Assembly (NCBI GenBank): GCA_026125795.1
Contig: JAHCKM010000001.1
Location: forward strand, 372,001-436,000
Direction of reading: 5' to 3'
Source: Burkholderiaceae bacterium
GTDB lineage: Bacteria > Pseudomonadota > Gammaproteobacteria > Burkholderiales > Burkholderiaceae_C
DNA: 64,000 nucleotides
The notes beneath the pieces were generated by a model, which made no database searches, was not told the DNA's origin, and saw only the letters and a program-made list of their open reading frames with translations. The position numbers and the translations under genes were made by a program. Below, piece after piece: positions 8,761-18,086 of the stretch; the stretch's first letter is position 1, and each line of letters starts with the position of its first letter.

Positions 8761-10746
8761 TCAAAAAGCACCCACCGCCTTGAATCCCGCCAGCCCGAGC
8801 CCGAACTGGTACAGAATCTGCGTCCAGTCCTTCCCGTCCTGCACGAGCGTGGTCTTGTTGATCTCCTCCGGCACGAACACCGTATCGCCGGGCTCCGCCT
8901 TCACCGACGACAGATCCTGCCGCCTGAACCACCCTCTGCCTTGCGGGTTTGACACCACGCTGCCGTTGGCGCGGATCACGAACACACTGCCCTGGTCGGC
9001 GCCGCGCGTGGGGCCACCGGCCAGGCTGAGATAGTTGTCGATGCTGCGCTCGCTGGAGTAGAGGTAACTGCCGCCGTTGAACACGCTGCCGAACACACCC
9101 ACGGTGGTGGGGCGGGGCGGTACGTAGAGGCGGTCACCGTCTTCGAGCGCGAGTTCGGGCAACTCGCTGCTGTCGGGCTGGATCTGCAGCACCACGCGGC
9201 CGTTGGGTTTCACGGCACGCAGGCGCTCGATCAGTCGTGTGGTGCCGCTGGCCCTGGCGGCCTGGGCCGCGGCTTCGTCGGCCGTGCTGGTGCGCTGGGT
9301 CGAGGCGGCCTTGGCGAACTCGGTCTCCAGATCACGCAGCGCGCGCTCGTAGTTCTGCTGCTGCGTCTGGCGCACCGTTTCGCGGCTGAACTCGGTGCCA
9401 AATAGGTAGGCCGCCGGGGTCAGCCCGCCTGCCGCGCGCAGCGCATCGGAAATGGTTGATTGCGGCGGCAGCACGAACTCACCCGGCCGCAGCACTTCGC
9501 CCTCCACCCGCACGCGTTTGTTCTGCCTCTGCACCGGAAGTGCCACGTTGGTGATGTTGAATGCACGCAGCACGTCGCCGTTGCGCAGCGGTGTGGTCTG
9601 GCCCTGCGGCAGTTCGATCTGCGTGATGCGCACGGTGTTGCGCTCGTCAAGCCGCTCGATCGCCAGCCGCGTGGTGTCGGCTACCGCTCCCAGGCCGCCG
9701 GCCATCTGCAGCAAGTCGTTGATCGTTTCGCCGGACTTGAGTTCGAATATCGCCGGCTGGTTGACGCTGCCGATCACTGCCACCTGGGGGCCCACCGGGC
9801 CTACGTAGACCACGTCGTCGGGCTGCATCGCGCGGTCGGCCGAGCGGTCGCCCCTGAGCAGCAGATCGTACAGGTCGAAGGTTGTCACCACCTCTCGGCC
9901 GCGCCGCAGCTGCACGGTGCGGAAGCTGCCGGCGGCCGTGGGACCGCCCGAGCGCATCAGCGCATTCACCAGGGTCGACAGGCTGCTGACCGTGATGCTG
10001 CCCGGCCGCGCCACGAAGCCGGCCACGTAGACGCGGATGCCGCGCAGCTGGCCGAGCGAAGTGCTGAGCTGGAAGTTCTTGAACACCTGTGCTACGCGTC
10101 GCCCGATCACGTCACTCAAGTCGGACTGCTTGACCCCGGCTACAGGGATCGCACCGATGCGCGGCACCGAGATGCGCCCCGAACGGTCCACCACCAGTCG
10201 CAGGTCGGCGTCCACCGATCCCCACAGGGTCAGCAGCACCTCATCGCCGGCTTGAACAAGGTAATCGGGCGGCACCTGCGGGTTGTAGTCCTGTGCGTCG
10301 GCCACGGCGCCAGTGATGAGATCGGCACCGAAGCGGCGGATTGGGGGCGGCTCGAATGTCCGCTCGGCGGTGATCGGCTGGGTCGGATCATCGGGCCGTG
10401 GCGTGCGCGGCTCCTGCACGAGCCCGTTGGCCGAGCGGCTGATGTCTACCCCAGTGGCCAGCTTGTTCACGTAGATCTCGAACTCGCCGGGCACGTAGGG
10501 CGGGGGCGCAGGTTCGAGCACGCGCTGTTGAGTACCGTCCGGCAGCGTGAACACCCGGCTGGTGCCCGGCGCCATCAACTGCGACGGCTGCGGATTGGTC
10601 CGCAACCGCACCGGGCCCAACGGGGTGGCGGGCTGGGTCTGCTGCTGCTGCTCGTAGGTTCCTTGCAGGCTGGTCGGCTGTGCGAACGTGCCGCATGCCA
10701 GCAAGGCGAACAAGGCGGCGGTCAGCCGACTGGAAAGGTGGTGCAT
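8761..10746 (-). CDS. Outer-membrane polysaccharide export protein, Wza-like (SLBB)
   Basis: A 661-residue secreted protein. The ATG at 10746 gives MHHLSSRLTAALFALLACG, a signal peptide ending in a possible lipobox (LLAC, Cys18); a longer frame to 10794 has no signal logic. A poly_export domain follows (PQVPPDYLVQAGDEVLLTLWG, LVVDRSGRISVPRIG). Several SLBB beta-grasp repeats come next, for example RVYVAGFVARPG, VAVIGSVNQPAIFEL, RVRVEGEVLRPGEF and VGVFGSVFNGGSY. The protein forms the periplasmic and outer-membrane channel partner of the Wzz-type co-polymerase encoded 3 nt downstream. It is longer than E. coli Wza (about 380) because of extra SLBB repeats. It is the first gene of the minus-strand polysaccharide operon. 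Confidence 0.92.
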   Translation of the reverse strand: MHHLSSRLTAALFALLACGTFAQPTSLQGTYEQQQQTQPATPLGPVRLRTNPQPSQLMAPGTSRVFTLPDGTQQRVLEPAPPPYVPGEFEIYVNKLATGVDISRSANGLVQEPRTPRPDDPTQPITAERTFEPPPIRRFGADLITGAVADAQDYNPQVPPDYLVQAGDEVLLTLWGSVDADLRLVVDRSGRISVPRIGAIPVAGVKQSDLSDVIGRRVAQVFKNFQLSTSLGQLRGIRVYVAGFVARPGSITVSSLSTLVNALMRSGGPTAAGSFRTVQLRRGREVVTTFDLYDLLLRGDRSADRAMQPDDVVYVGPVGPQVAVIGSVNQPAIFELKSGETINDLLQMAGGLGAVADTTRLAIERLDERNTVRITQIELPQGQTTPLRNGDVLRAFNITNVALPVQRQNKRVRVEGEVLRPGEFVLPPQSTISDALRAAGGLTPAAYLFGTEFSRETVRQTQQQNYERALRDLETEFAKAASTQRTSTADEAAAQAARASGTTRLIERLRAVKPNGRVVLQIQPDSSELPELALEDGDRLYVPPRPTTVGVFGSVFNGGSYLYSSERSIDNYLSLAGGPTRGADQGSVFVIRANGSVVSNPQGRGWFRRQDLSSVKAEPGDTVFVPEEINKTTLVQDGKDWTQILYQFGLGLAGFKAVGAF

Positions 10747-10794
10747 GAAGCCTCTGCGCTGCGGGTGGCGCCGGCCAAGCGCCGACCCTGTCAC

Positions 10795-10937
10795 TCATGG
10801 TTGTGTCTAATCGCAAGGTTCGCAGGCGAGCAGACTGCTGCTGCGGACCTCTATCGATCGGCGGCGATTCTATTCCGCGACAAATCGGGGTTGCCCAGGG
10901 ACTGCCTGGCGGCGTGGACGCCTAGAATCCGCCCCCT
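10795..10937. promoter_or_regulatory. Divergent promoter region between wza and wecA-like genes
   Basis: TAGAAT at 10923-10928 (plus) lies 9 nt before the wecA-like ATG, implying a nearly leaderless transcript. A minus-strand TAGAAT (10867-10872) could serve wza. No good -35 with 16-18 bp spacing was found for either, so these are -10-like only. Confidence 0.3.
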
Positions 10938-12068
10938 ATGTCGATTCTCGTGGCCGCATTCGTCGCCGCACTGCTGGCAACGCTGTGGGTCGTGCGGGCG
11001 AGCCGGATCGACGGCCACAGGGCGCACGACAGCGACTTGAGCGGACCGCAGAAGTTCCATGCCACGCCGGTGCCACGCATCGGCGGTATCGGCATCGTGG
11101 CGGGCGCGCTGGCCGGTGCATTGGTCATGGCCTGGCGAGCGCCGGACGCGGCGGCGCTGCCATTGTTGCTGCTGGCGTGCGGCATGCCATGCTTCCTGGC
11201 CGGGCTAGCAGAGGACTACACCAAGCGCATCAGTCCGCGCCGGCGGCTCTTCTTTACGGCCGTGTCCGCTGGACTAGCGGTTTGGGCGCTGCAGTCGGTG
11301 ATCACCCGCACGACGATCCCTGGGTTGGATTGGCTGGTGGCGATGCCCGCCGGCGCGGCTCTCGTGACGATGTTCGTCGTCACGGGGGTGGCCAACTCGA
11401 TCAACATCATCGACGGCTTCAACGGCCTGTCGTCGATGTGTGCGGTGCTCATCCTGGCGGCGGTGGCCTACGTGGGTTTCCAGGTCGGCGACGCCACGGT
11501 GATGTGGCTGGCGCTGGCCGGCATCGGCGCTCTGCTCGGCTTCTTTGTCTGGAACTACCCCGCGGGGCTGGTTTTTCTCGGCGATGGCGGCGCCTACTTC
11601 GTCGGCTTCTATGTCGCTGAGGTGGCGATCCTGCTGCTGCATCGCAACCCGCAAGTCTCGCCGATGTTCCCGTTGCTGGCCTGCATCTATCCGGTGTTCG
11701 AAACGCTGTTCTCGATCTACCGTCGCCGTGTGTTGCGGGAGCGCTCGCCCGGGGTGCCCGATGGCATCCATCTGCATTCCCTCATCTATCGCCGTGTGGT
11801 GCGCTGGGCTGCCGGGCCGCGCGAGGCGAAGCAGTTGACGCGGCGCAATTCGATGACTTCGCCGTATCTGTGGCTGTTGTGCATGTGTGCGGTGGTGCCG
11901 GCGATGCTGTTCTGGAGCAACACGGCGGTGCTGGCCGGATTCATCGGGCTGTTCAGCTTGGGCTACACGATGCTGTACTGGCGCATCGTGCGCTTCCGCG
12001 CGCCGCGCTGGCTCTTCTTTCACGCCCATACCCACCATCAGCCGACGAGCTTGCCGGGTCAGGGATAA
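10938..12068 (+). CDS. Undecaprenyl-phosphate sugar-1-phosphate transferase, WecA/MraY superfamily
   Basis: A 376-residue polytopic membrane enzyme that would attach a sugar-1-phosphate to undecaprenyl phosphate to start repeat-unit synthesis. WecA motifs are present: an acidic AEDYTKRISPRRR (the usual DD is ED here), NSINIIDGFNGLSS, FLGDGGAYFVGF, and the basic loop HLHSLIYRR. PQKFHATPVPRIGGIGI is the family's N-terminal loop. About ten hydrophobic segments are visible. It is divergent from the wza operon and probably primes the same polysaccharide. The sugar, GlcNAc-1-P or another HexNAc-1-P, cannot be decided. The last bases run into the helicase promoter region. Confidence 0.9.
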   Translation: MSILVAAFVAALLATLWVVRASRIDGHRAHDSDLSGPQKFHATPVPRIGGIGIVAGALAGALVMAWRAPDAAALPLLLLACGMPCFLAGLAEDYTKRISPRRRLFFTAVSAGLAVWALQSVITRTTIPGLDWLVAMPAGAALVTMFVVTGVANSINIIDGFNGLSSMCAVLILAAVAYVGFQVGDATVMWLALAGIGALLGFFVWNYPAGLVFLGDGGAYFVGFYVAEVAILLLHRNPQVSPMFPLLACIYPVFETLFSIYRRRVLRERSPGVPDGIHLHSLIYRRVVRWAAGPREAKQLTRRNSMTSPYLWLLCMCAVVPAMLFWSNTAVLAGFIGLFSLGYTMLYWRIVRFRAPRWLFFHAHTHHQPTSLPGQG

Positions 12069-12078
12069 TCCCCATTCG

Positions 12079-13515
12079 ATGACCGAAGCAGTTTCAGATC
12101 CTGCCGCCCCCGTGGCGGCCCCGCCCGCCCGCTTCGCCACCCTCGCGCTCGACGCCAAGCTCCTGCGCGCCGTGGCCGACCAGGGCTACGAAACGATGAC
12201 CCCGATCCAGGCCAAGGCGATCCCGATCGTCTTGGATGGCCGCGACGTGATGGGCGCCGCGCAGACCGGCACCGGCAAGACCGCGGCGTTTTCGCTGCCG
12301 CTGCTGCAGAAGATGCTGCGCCACGAAACCGCGTCGATGTCGCCGGCGCGCCACCCGGTGCGCGCGCTGGTACTGGCGCCCACGCGCGAGCTGGCCGACC
12401 AGGTGGCCGCCAACGTGAAGGCGTATGCCAAGCACACGCTGCTGCGCTCCACGGTGGTGTTCGGCGGCATCGACATCAAGCCGCAGGCGGCGGAGCTGAA
12501 GGCCGGCGTCGAGGTGCTGATTGCCACGCCCGGACGCCTGCTCGACCACATCGAGTCCAAGAACTGCTCGTTGAACCAGGTGGAGTACGTGGTGCTCGAC
12601 GAGGCCGATCGCATGCTCGATATCGGCTTCCTGCCCGACCTCCAGCGCATCCTGTCGTACCTGCCTCAAGCGCGTCAGACGTTGCTCTTCTCGGCCACGT
12701 TTTCGCCGGAGATCCGCCGCCTGGCGCAAAGCTACCTGCAGGATCCGGTCACGGTCGAGGTGGCGCAGCGCAACGCCACGGCATCCACCGTCGAGCAGCA
12801 CTTCTTCAGCGTCACCGAGGACGACAAGCGCAAGGCGGTGCGCCAGCTGGTGGCGCGGCGCGAGCTGTCGCAGGCTCTGGTGTTTGTCAACTCCAAGCTC
12901 GGCGCGGCCCGGCTGGCGCGCGCCTTCGAGCGCGACGGGCTGAAGACCACCGCGCTGCACGGCGACAAGTCGCAGGATGAGCGCTTGAAGGCGCTCGACG
13001 CCTTCAAGCGCGGCGAGGTGCAGTTGCTGGTGGCCACCGACGTGGCCGCGCGCGGCCTCGACATCGTCGACCTGCCCGCGGTTTTCAACTACGACGTTCC
13101 GTTCAACGCCGAGGACTACGTGCATCGCATCGGCCGCACCGGGCGTGCCGGCGCCGCCGGGCTGTCGGTCACGCTGGTGACGCGCGACGACACCCGGCTG
13201 GTTGGCGATATCGAGCGGCTGATCAAGAAGAAGCTCGAAATCGAGCCGTTCGAGTTCGACGACGAGCGCCCGCGCCGTGCGCCGCGCCGGCGCGACGACG
13301 ATGACGATCGCCGCGAGCCGGCCTACGACCGGCCGCCCGAGCGCCGGGCCCAGGCCGTTCCGGCGGACCCGCTGTTCGATCAGCCCTACGAGCCCAGCAG
13401 CAGCGGCACGCCGCAATGGGAGCAGAAGGCGCCCCCGCAGCCCATCCGGCGAGCGCTGTCGCCGAACATCAAGCCCAAGCGCAAGGTGGCGGCGCTGCTC
13501 GGCGGAGGCGGCTGA
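12079..13515 (+). CDS. DEAD-box ATP-dependent RNA helicase, RhlE-like
   Basis: A 478-residue helicase. In order: a Q-motif region (GYETMTPIQAKAIP, 37-50), Walker A AQTGTGKT (61-68), PTRELA, DEAD at 174-177, SAT at 205-207, then the second RecA domain with VFVNSKLGAARLA, ATDVAARGLDI and HRIGRTGRAG. The C-terminal tail from about residue 390 is charged and Arg/Asp/Pro-rich, ending in a Lys/Arg patch (PNIKPKRKVAALLGGGG), as in RhlE proteins. Its role is in RNA remodelling or ribosome assembly. ATG 12079 is chosen over an upstream frame that overlaps the wecA-like gene; GATAAT just before it may be a -10. Confidence 0.93.
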   Translation: MTEAVSDPAAPVAAPPARFATLALDAKLLRAVADQGYETMTPIQAKAIPIVLDGRDVMGAAQTGTGKTAAFSLPLLQKMLRHETASMSPARHPVRALVLAPTRELADQVAANVKAYAKHTLLRSTVVFGGIDIKPQAAELKAGVEVLIATPGRLLDHIESKNCSLNQVEYVVLDEADRMLDIGFLPDLQRILSYLPQARQTLLFSATFSPEIRRLAQSYLQDPVTVEVAQRNATASTVEQHFFSVTEDDKRKAVRQLVARRELSQALVFVNSKLGAARLARAFERDGLKTTALHGDKSQDERLKALDAFKRGEVQLLVATDVAARGLDIVDLPAVFNYDVPFNAEDYVHRIGRTGRAGAAGLSVTLVTRDDTRLVGDIERLIKKKLEIEPFEFDDERPRRAPRRRDDDDDRREPAYDRPPERRAQAVPADPLFDQPYEPSSSGTPQWEQKAPPQPIRRALSPNIKPKRKVAALLGGGG

Positions 13516-13519
13516 GCCG

Positions 13520-14275
13520 CTAGGCCTGGAAGACAAACACGGCCGGCAGCCGCTCGTCCAGAGCCGGCGCCGCCTGCCGCCACCGGCTGACCGGTTGCGT
13601 CTTGCACCAGCCGATTGGCCATCCGATCGCGCAGGCCACGCCGAGGCGCGTCGCCGGGGCCAGGTGTTTCGTCAGCGCGGCGAAGAGCGCTGTGTTGCGA
13701 TACGGGGTTTCGATGGCGATCTGGGTCTGCCCGGTTCGCTTGGACAGCGCGTCGAGTTCCCGGATGCGCGCGGCGCGCGCCTCGTCGGGTACCGGCAGGT
13801 AGCCGACGAAGGCGAACTGCTGTCCGTTGAGCCCACTCGCGGCGAGGGCCAGCATCAGCGAACTGGCGCCGGGCAGCGGGTCCACGCCGATGCCCAGCGC
13901 ATGGGCGCGGGCGACCAAGGCGGAGCCCGGATCCGCGACTGCCGCCAAGCCGGCTTCAGACAGCAGACCGATGTCGTGGCCCTGCAGCGCCGGACGCAGC
14001 AGCGCATCCAGATCGGCGCTGGTGGCGCTTGCCCGCGCCAGTTCCACGATCTGCAAAGACTGCAGCGGCGCCGTCAGGGGCGCGATAGCCGCCACCCGTT
14101 TCAGGAACGCGCGCGTGGTCTTGGCGTTCTCCACCACCCAGTGCGGCAGCGCGGCGGCGCGTTCGATCACCGCCAGCGGAAGGTGGGCGCGCAGATCGCA
14201 AGGCTGCGCCGACCCGAAGTCGAGTGCGTTCGGCACCAGCACCAGCGTGCCGTGGCCGGGCTCACTGCTCAGCAT
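13520..14275 (-). CDS. Tetrapyrrole-methylase-fold SAM methyltransferase, RsmI-like
   Basis: A 251-residue protein of the tetrapyrrole (corrin/porphyrin) methylase superfamily. LLSEAGLAAVADPGSALV (about residue 103) corresponds to the RsmI SDAGTP-DPG loop, and PLPGASSLMLALAASGL is the second SAM-site motif, followed by FAFVGYLP. The usual RsmI N-terminal GT.IGN motif is replaced by LVLVPNALDFG, so the substrate may differ from 16S rRNA C1402. It is the divergent paralog often found beside maf/yceF in Burkholderiales (family knowledge). It starts 9 nt after the maf stop, so probably shares its transcript. The 3' end converges with the helicase, with 4 nt between the stops. Confidence 0.82.
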   Translation of the reverse strand: MLSSEPGHGTLVLVPNALDFGSAQPCDLRAHLPLAVIERAAALPHWVVENAKTTRAFLKRVAAIAPLTAPLQSLQIVELARASATSADLDALLRPALQGHDIGLLSEAGLAAVADPGSALVARAHALGIGVDPLPGASSLMLALAASGLNGQQFAFVGYLPVPDEARAARIRELDALSKRTGQTQIAIETPYRNTALFAALTKHLAPATRLGVACAIGWPIGWCKTQPVSRWRQAAPALDERLPAVFVFQA

Positions 14276-14284
14276 GCGCGGCCG

Positions 14285-14878
14285 TCATGTCGTGCCCGCC
14301 AACGGGTTCAGCCCGGCCGCGCGCAGCATCGCGCTGGTTCGGATCAGTGGCAGTCCGACCAGGGCGGTTGGGTCGTCGGACTCGATGGCATCGACCAGCG
14401 CGATGCCGAGCGTCTCGCACTTGGCGCTCCCGGCGCAGTCGTAGGGCTGCTCGAGCTGCAGGTATCGTTCGATCTCGTCGTCGCCGAGGTCACGGAAGTG
14501 CACCCGCACGGTGACCAGCGCCTGCTGTTCGAAGCCAGTCCGCCGGCACGTCACGACCACCGCGGTGTGGAAGCGCACGTCGCGTCCGCGCATCGCGCGC
14601 AGTTGCGACACGGCCCGATCGTGCGTGCCGGGCTTGCCGAGGGCCCGGCCGTCCAGCTCGGCAACCTGGTCGGAGCCGATGACCACCGCGTCGGCGGCGC
14701 GTGACGCCACGGCCCGCGCCTTGGACAACGCCAGGCGTTGCGCCAGCGCCGCCGGCGTTTCGTCCGCTCGAGCGGCTTCGTCGACCCCGGGCGCGAGGGT
14801 CTCGAACGGGAGCCGCAGGCGCGACAGCAGTTCGCGCCGGTACGGCGATGTCGACGCGAGGATCAAGCGGGGAACCAT
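14285..14878 (-). CDS. Maf/YceF-family nucleotide pyrophosphatase
   Basis: A 197-residue Maf protein. The signature LILASTSPYRRELLSRL opens the protein. GVDEAARADETP, the catalytic region SDQVAELDG and the YceF-type CAGSAKCETLGIALV follow. Maf enzymes hydrolyse non-canonical or modified NTPs; the YceF subgroup prefers 7-methyl-GTP. ATG 14878 gives the canonical start; a much longer frame to 15727 is antisense to yceD and is rejected. It is divergent from yceD with the starts 40 bp apart, the classic yceF|yceD-rpmF arrangement. Confidence 0.92.
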   Translation of the reverse strand: MVPRLILASTSPYRRELLSRLRLPFETLAPGVDEAARADETPAALAQRLALSKARAVASRAADAVVIGSDQVAELDGRALGKPGTHDRAVSQLRAMRGRDVRFHTAVVVTCRRTGFEQQALVTVRVHFRDLGDDEIERYLQLEQPYDCAGSAKCETLGIALVDAIESDDPTALVGLPLIRTSAMLRAAGLNPLAGTT

Positions 14879-14885
14879 GCCCAAA

Positions 14886-14912
14886 TTGTCCCATTCGGAC
14901 GCGCCGTACACT
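14886..14912 (+). promoter_or_regulatory. Candidate sigma-70 promoter for yceD
   Basis: TTGTCC (14886-14891) and TACACT (14907-14912) are 15 bp apart, slightly short. They end 6 nt before the yceD ATG, so the transcript would be nearly leaderless. They lie in the maf/yceD divergent gap. Confidence 0.35.
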
Positions 14913-14918
14913 GCCCTG

Positions 14919-15461
14919 ATGGCAGCGCGCAGGCTCGACCCGCACAAGCTCGATATAGCCGCACTGGCAGCCGACGCCGGCCGAATCGAAGGTGAAGTCG
15001 ATGGCCAGGCGCTCGAGCGCTGGCGCGAGATGCAATCGCCACCGGCCGACGTGAGCCTGCCGCCGGTGCGCTGGACGGCGCGCGGCGAACGGCGCGCGCG
15101 CAGTGGCCAGGTGCCGCAGACCTGGATCCACCTGCAGGTGCAGGCGCGGGCTTGGCCCACATGCCAGCGCTGCCTGCAACCCTTTTGCACGCCGATCGAG
15201 CTGGAGCGGGCGTTTCGTTTCGTCGCCACCGAAGGCGAAGCCGAGGCGCTCGATGCCGAGAGCGAAGACGACGTGCTGGCGCTTTCCCCGTCGTTCGACC
15301 TGATCGGGCTGGTCGAGGACGAGCTCGTGCTGGATTGGCCGCTGGTGCCGCGCCATGCGCAGTGCAATCCGCCCGAACATGGCCGGGACGGCGAGCCGCC
15401 GCCCGAGCAAGGGCCGTTCGCTGCACTCGCGGCCCTGAAGTCGCGCCAACCCAGACCTTGA
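14919..15461 (+). CDS. yceD: DUF177 protein YceD, large-ribosomal-subunit accumulation protein
   Basis: A 180-residue DUF177 protein. The family Cys pair is in CQRCLQPF, followed by the acidic segment ([10 protein letters not shown]) and [20 protein letters not shown]. YceD is needed for normal 23S rRNA or 50S accumulation in bacteria and plastids. The ATG at 14919 gives [13 protein letters not shown]; an upstream ATG at 14877 would overlap the maf start and lies before the candidate promoter. It is followed by rpmF, as is universal in proteobacteria. Confidence 0.92.
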   Translation: MAARRLDPHKLDIAALAADAGRIEGEVDGQALERWREMQSPPADVSLPPVRWTARGERRARSGQVPQTWIHLQVQARAWPTCQRCLQPFCTPIELERAFRFVATEGEAEALDAESEDDVLALSPSFDLIGLVEDELVLDWPLVPRHAQCNPPEHGRDGEPPPEQGPFAALAALKSRQPRP

Positions 15462-15474
15462 GCGCTCGGGTTGT

Positions 15475-15480
15475 TATAAT
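15475..15480 (+). promoter_or_regulatory. -10 element upstream of rpmF
   Basis: A perfect TATAAT lies 14 nt after the yceD stop and 125 nt before the rpmF ATG. No matching -35 at 16-18 bp is visible. It probably gives ribosomal protein L32 and the fab cluster extra transcription. Confidence 0.45.
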
Positions 15481-15604
15481 CCGCCGCTTTTCCTGGGGTG
15501 ATACCGGGGCCGCCGTGCGGCCCGCAACCCCGTCCGCCCAACGGCCCAACGAGGCAGCCGCACAGCGCGCCGGGGCTTGCAGGTGGTTTGCACCGGAGAA
15601 CCCC

Positions 15605-15787
15605 ATGGCTGTCCAGCAAAACAAGAAGTCGCCGTCGAAACGCGGCATGCATCGCGCGCACAATGCGCTGACCGCGCCGGGCACCGGCATCGAGCCGACA
15701 ACCGGCGAGGTGCACCTGCGCCACCACATCAGCCCCACCGGCTTCTATCGCGGCCGCAAGGTGCTGAAGGCCAAATCGGACGCCTGA
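15605..15787 (+). CDS. rpmF: 50S ribosomal protein L32
   Basis: A 60-residue L32, the usual bacterial length. [20 protein letters not shown] and the C-terminal [15 protein letters not shown] are diagnostic. The zinc-binding cysteines found in some L32 proteins are absent, as in most proteobacteria. GGAG lies 8 nt before the ATG. It lies between yceD and plsX, linking ribosome and lipid synthesis. Confidence 0.97.
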   Translation: MAVQQNKKSPSKRGMHRAHNALTAPGTGIEPTTGEVHLRHHISPTGFYRGRKVLKAKSDA

Positions 15788-15861
15788 TTCAATATCAATA
15801 GCGCCCGCCCAGGCCGCCGCGACGTGGCTCCGGGTCGCGCCCGCTTGCGGCGCGCACGCGC

Positions 15862-16968
15862 ATGGCCTACCGTCTGCAGCGAGTGAGTTCTCTCCAACCC
15901 CTCGCGCGCGTCTGCATCGCCGTCGATTGCATGGGCGGCGATCATGGGCCGTCTGCCACGCTGCCGGGCTGTCGCGCGTTTCTCGCCTCCCACCCGCAGG
16001 CCGAGCTGATCCTGGTCGGCACCGAGTCCGCGTTGACTGGGGCCAAGGGCTGGGAGCGCTGTCAGACGGTCTTTGCCACCGAGGTCGTCAGCATGGACGA
16101 TCCCATCGAGGTGGCGATGCGGCGCAAGAAGGACTCTTCGCTGCGCGTGGCGGTCGCGCAGGTCAAGGCCGGTGAAGCAGACGATGCGCGCGCGCAGGCC
16201 TGCGTCTCGGCTGGCAACACCGGGGCGCTGATGGCCGTGGCGCGTTACCTGCTCAAGACCGTGGAGGGCATCGACCGGCCGGCGATTGCCGCCTACCTGC
16301 CCAATGCCAAGGGCCGCCTGACGCAGGTTCTCGACCTGGGCGCCAACGTCGACTGCACGGCCGAACACCTGCTGCAGTTTGCCGTGATGGGCAGCGCACT
16401 GGCCAGCGCGCTGAGCGGCGACGAGAACCCGAGCGTGGGCCTGCTCAACATCGGCGAAGAAGCGATCAAAGGCAGCGAGACGATCAAGCGCGCCGCCGAG
16501 CTGCTGCGTGCGGCGGCGGCCGACGGCCACCTCAACTTCCACGGCAACGTCGAGGGCAACGACATCTTCAAGGGCACCACCGACATCGTGGTGTGCGACG
16601 GTTTCGTGGGCAACGTGATGCTCAAGACCTCCGAGGGACTGGCGGCGATGCTGGGCGGCATGATCCGCGAGGAGTTCCGCCGCAACCTGTTCACCCGGCT
16701 CGCCGCGCTCGCGTCGCTGCCGGTGCTCAACCACTTCAAGGCGCGCGTCGATCACCGGCGCTACAGCGGCGGCGCGCTGCTTGGGTTGAAGGGCCTTGTG
16801 TTCAAGGCCCATGGATCGTCGGATGCCTTTGCCTTCGAGCAGGCTCTTGCGCGCGCGTATGATGCGGCCCGCAATCGACTGCTGGAGCGGGTGCACGATC
16901 GCATCCTCGAGACGCTGCAGGCCATGCCGACGGCGGTCGACGAGTCGAACCTTTCTCCTGCTCAATGA
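15862..16968 (+). CDS. plsX: Phosphate acyltransferase PlsX
   Basis: A 368-residue PlsX, which makes acyl-phosphate from acyl-ACP for phospholipid synthesis. The family start [12 protein letters not shown] is at about residue 19. [40 protein letters not shown] and [13 protein letters not shown] are all present. ATG 15862 is the start used; a GTG at 15883 would give a length nearer the family norm. It is a peripheral membrane enzyme. It precedes fabH across a 112-nt hairpin-rich gap. Confidence 0.95.
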   Translation: MAYRLQRVSSLQPLARVCIAVDCMGGDHGPSATLPGCRAFLASHPQAELILVGTESALTGAKGWERCQTVFATEVVSMDDPIEVAMRRKKDSSLRVAVAQVKAGEADDARAQACVSAGNTGALMAVARYLLKTVEGIDRPAIAAYLPNAKGRLTQVLDLGANVDCTAEHLLQFAVMGSALASALSGDENPSVGLLNIGEEAIKGSETIKRAAELLRAAAADGHLNFHGNVEGNDIFKGTTDIVVCDGFVGNVMLKTSEGLAAMLGGMIREEFRRNLFTRLAALASLPVLNHFKARVDHRRYSGGALLGLKGLVFKAHGSSDAFAFEQALARAYDAARNRLLERVHDRILETLQAMPTAVDESNLSPAQ

Positions 16969-16974
16969 GCGATG

Positions 16975-17075
16975 CACGGCCGTTCCGAAGACGCTCGCTC
17001 CCCCTCGAGGGCGAGCGCGGACACGGACAGTCCGGGGGACTGTTCGTGCCAGTGAGCGGCCTTAGGCCCAAGGGG
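16975..17075. repeat. Hairpin-rich intergenic element (plsX-fabH)
   Basis: One hairpin pairs CGCTCGC (16992-16998) with GCGAGCG (17011-17017) around CCCTCGAGGG. A second, ACAGTCC-GGG-GGACTGT, is at 17027-17043. The string ACAGTCCGGGGGA recurs in the gap at 41.87 kb, and CCCCT-AGGGG-type cores recur in several gaps. It looks like a dispersed REP-like element rather than a simple terminator, as no T-tract follows. Confidence 0.55.
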
Positions 17076-17080
17076 GCCCA

Positions 17081-18067
17081 ATGACCGCAGGCAGCCGTTT
17101 CTCGCGCATCACCGGCACCGGCAGCTATCTGCCGCCGCGCCAGGTGAGCAACGCCGAGCTCGCGGCCGAGCTGGCCACGCGCGGCATCGAAACCTCCGAC
17201 CAGTGGATCGTGGAGCGCACCGGCATCCAGGCGCGCCATTTCGCCGCCGACGGCGTCACCGCCAGCGACCTGGCGCTCGAGGCATCGCGCCACGCGCTCG
17301 AATCGGCCGGGCGCAAGGCGACCGAGATCGACCTCATCGTCGTGGCCACATCGACGCCCGACATGGTGTTCCCGTCGACCGCGACCATTCTGCAGAACAA
17401 GCTCGGCATCGCGGGGTGCCCGGCGTTCGATCTTCAGGCCGTGTGCTCGGGCTTTGTCTACGCGCTCTCGGTGGCCGATTCGATGATCCGCACCGGCGCC
17501 GCGTCGCGCGCGCTGGTGGTGGGCAGCGAGGTGTTCTCGCGCATCCTCGACTTCAACGATCGCACCACCTGCGTGCTGTTCGGCGATGGCGCGGGTGCCG
17601 TGGTGCTCGAAGCCAGCGACACGCCCGGCATCCTGGCCAGCGATCTGCATGCCGACGGCGCCCACCGCGACATCCTCTGTGTACCCGGCACAGTGGCCGG
17701 CGGCAAGGTGCTGGGCGATCCGCTGCTCAAGATGGACGGCCCGGCGGTGTTCAAGCTCGCGGTCCACGTGCTCGAAGCCTCGGCGCGCGCCGCGCTGCGC
17801 GCCGCCGGCCGCAGCGAAACCGACATCGACTGGCTGATTCCGCACCAGGCCAACATCCGGATCATGCACGGCACGGCGCGCAAGCTGAAGCTGCCGCTTG
17901 ACAAGCTGGTGGCCACGGTACAAACGCACGGCAACACATCGGCCGCGTCGATTCCGCTGGCGCTCGACGTGGCCTGCAAGGACGGCCGCGTGAAGCGCGG
18001 CGACACGGTGATGCTCGAAGGCGTCGGAGGTGGCTTCACCTGGGGCGCCGTGTTGCTCGATTTCTGA
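17081..18067 (+). CDS. fabH: 3-oxoacyl-ACP synthase III
   Basis: KAS III, 328 residues, condenses acetyl-CoA with malonyl-ACP to start type II fatty-acid synthesis. The catalytic triad is C122 ([12 protein letters not shown]), H255 ([10 protein letters not shown]) and N285 ([10 protein letters not shown]). The opening [11 protein letters not shown] and [11 protein letters not shown] are canonical. It lies between plsX and fabD, 19 nt before the fabD ATG. Confidence 0.97.
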   Translation: MTAGSRFSRITGTGSYLPPRQVSNAELAAELATRGIETSDQWIVERTGIQARHFAADGVTASDLALEASRHALESAGRKATEIDLIVVATSTPDMVFPSTATILQNKLGIAGCPAFDLQAVCSGFVYALSVADSMIRTGAASRALVVGSEVFSRILDFNDRTTCVLFGDGAGAVVLEASDTPGILASDLHADGAHRDILCVPGTVAGGKVLGDPLLKMDGPAVFKLAVHVLEASARAALRAAGRSETDIDWLIPHQANIRIMHGTARKLKLPLDKLVATVQTHGNTSAASIPLALDVACKDGRVKRGDTVMLEGVGGGFTWGAVLLDF

Positions 18068-18086
18068 TGGCTCCGAGGCTTGTTCG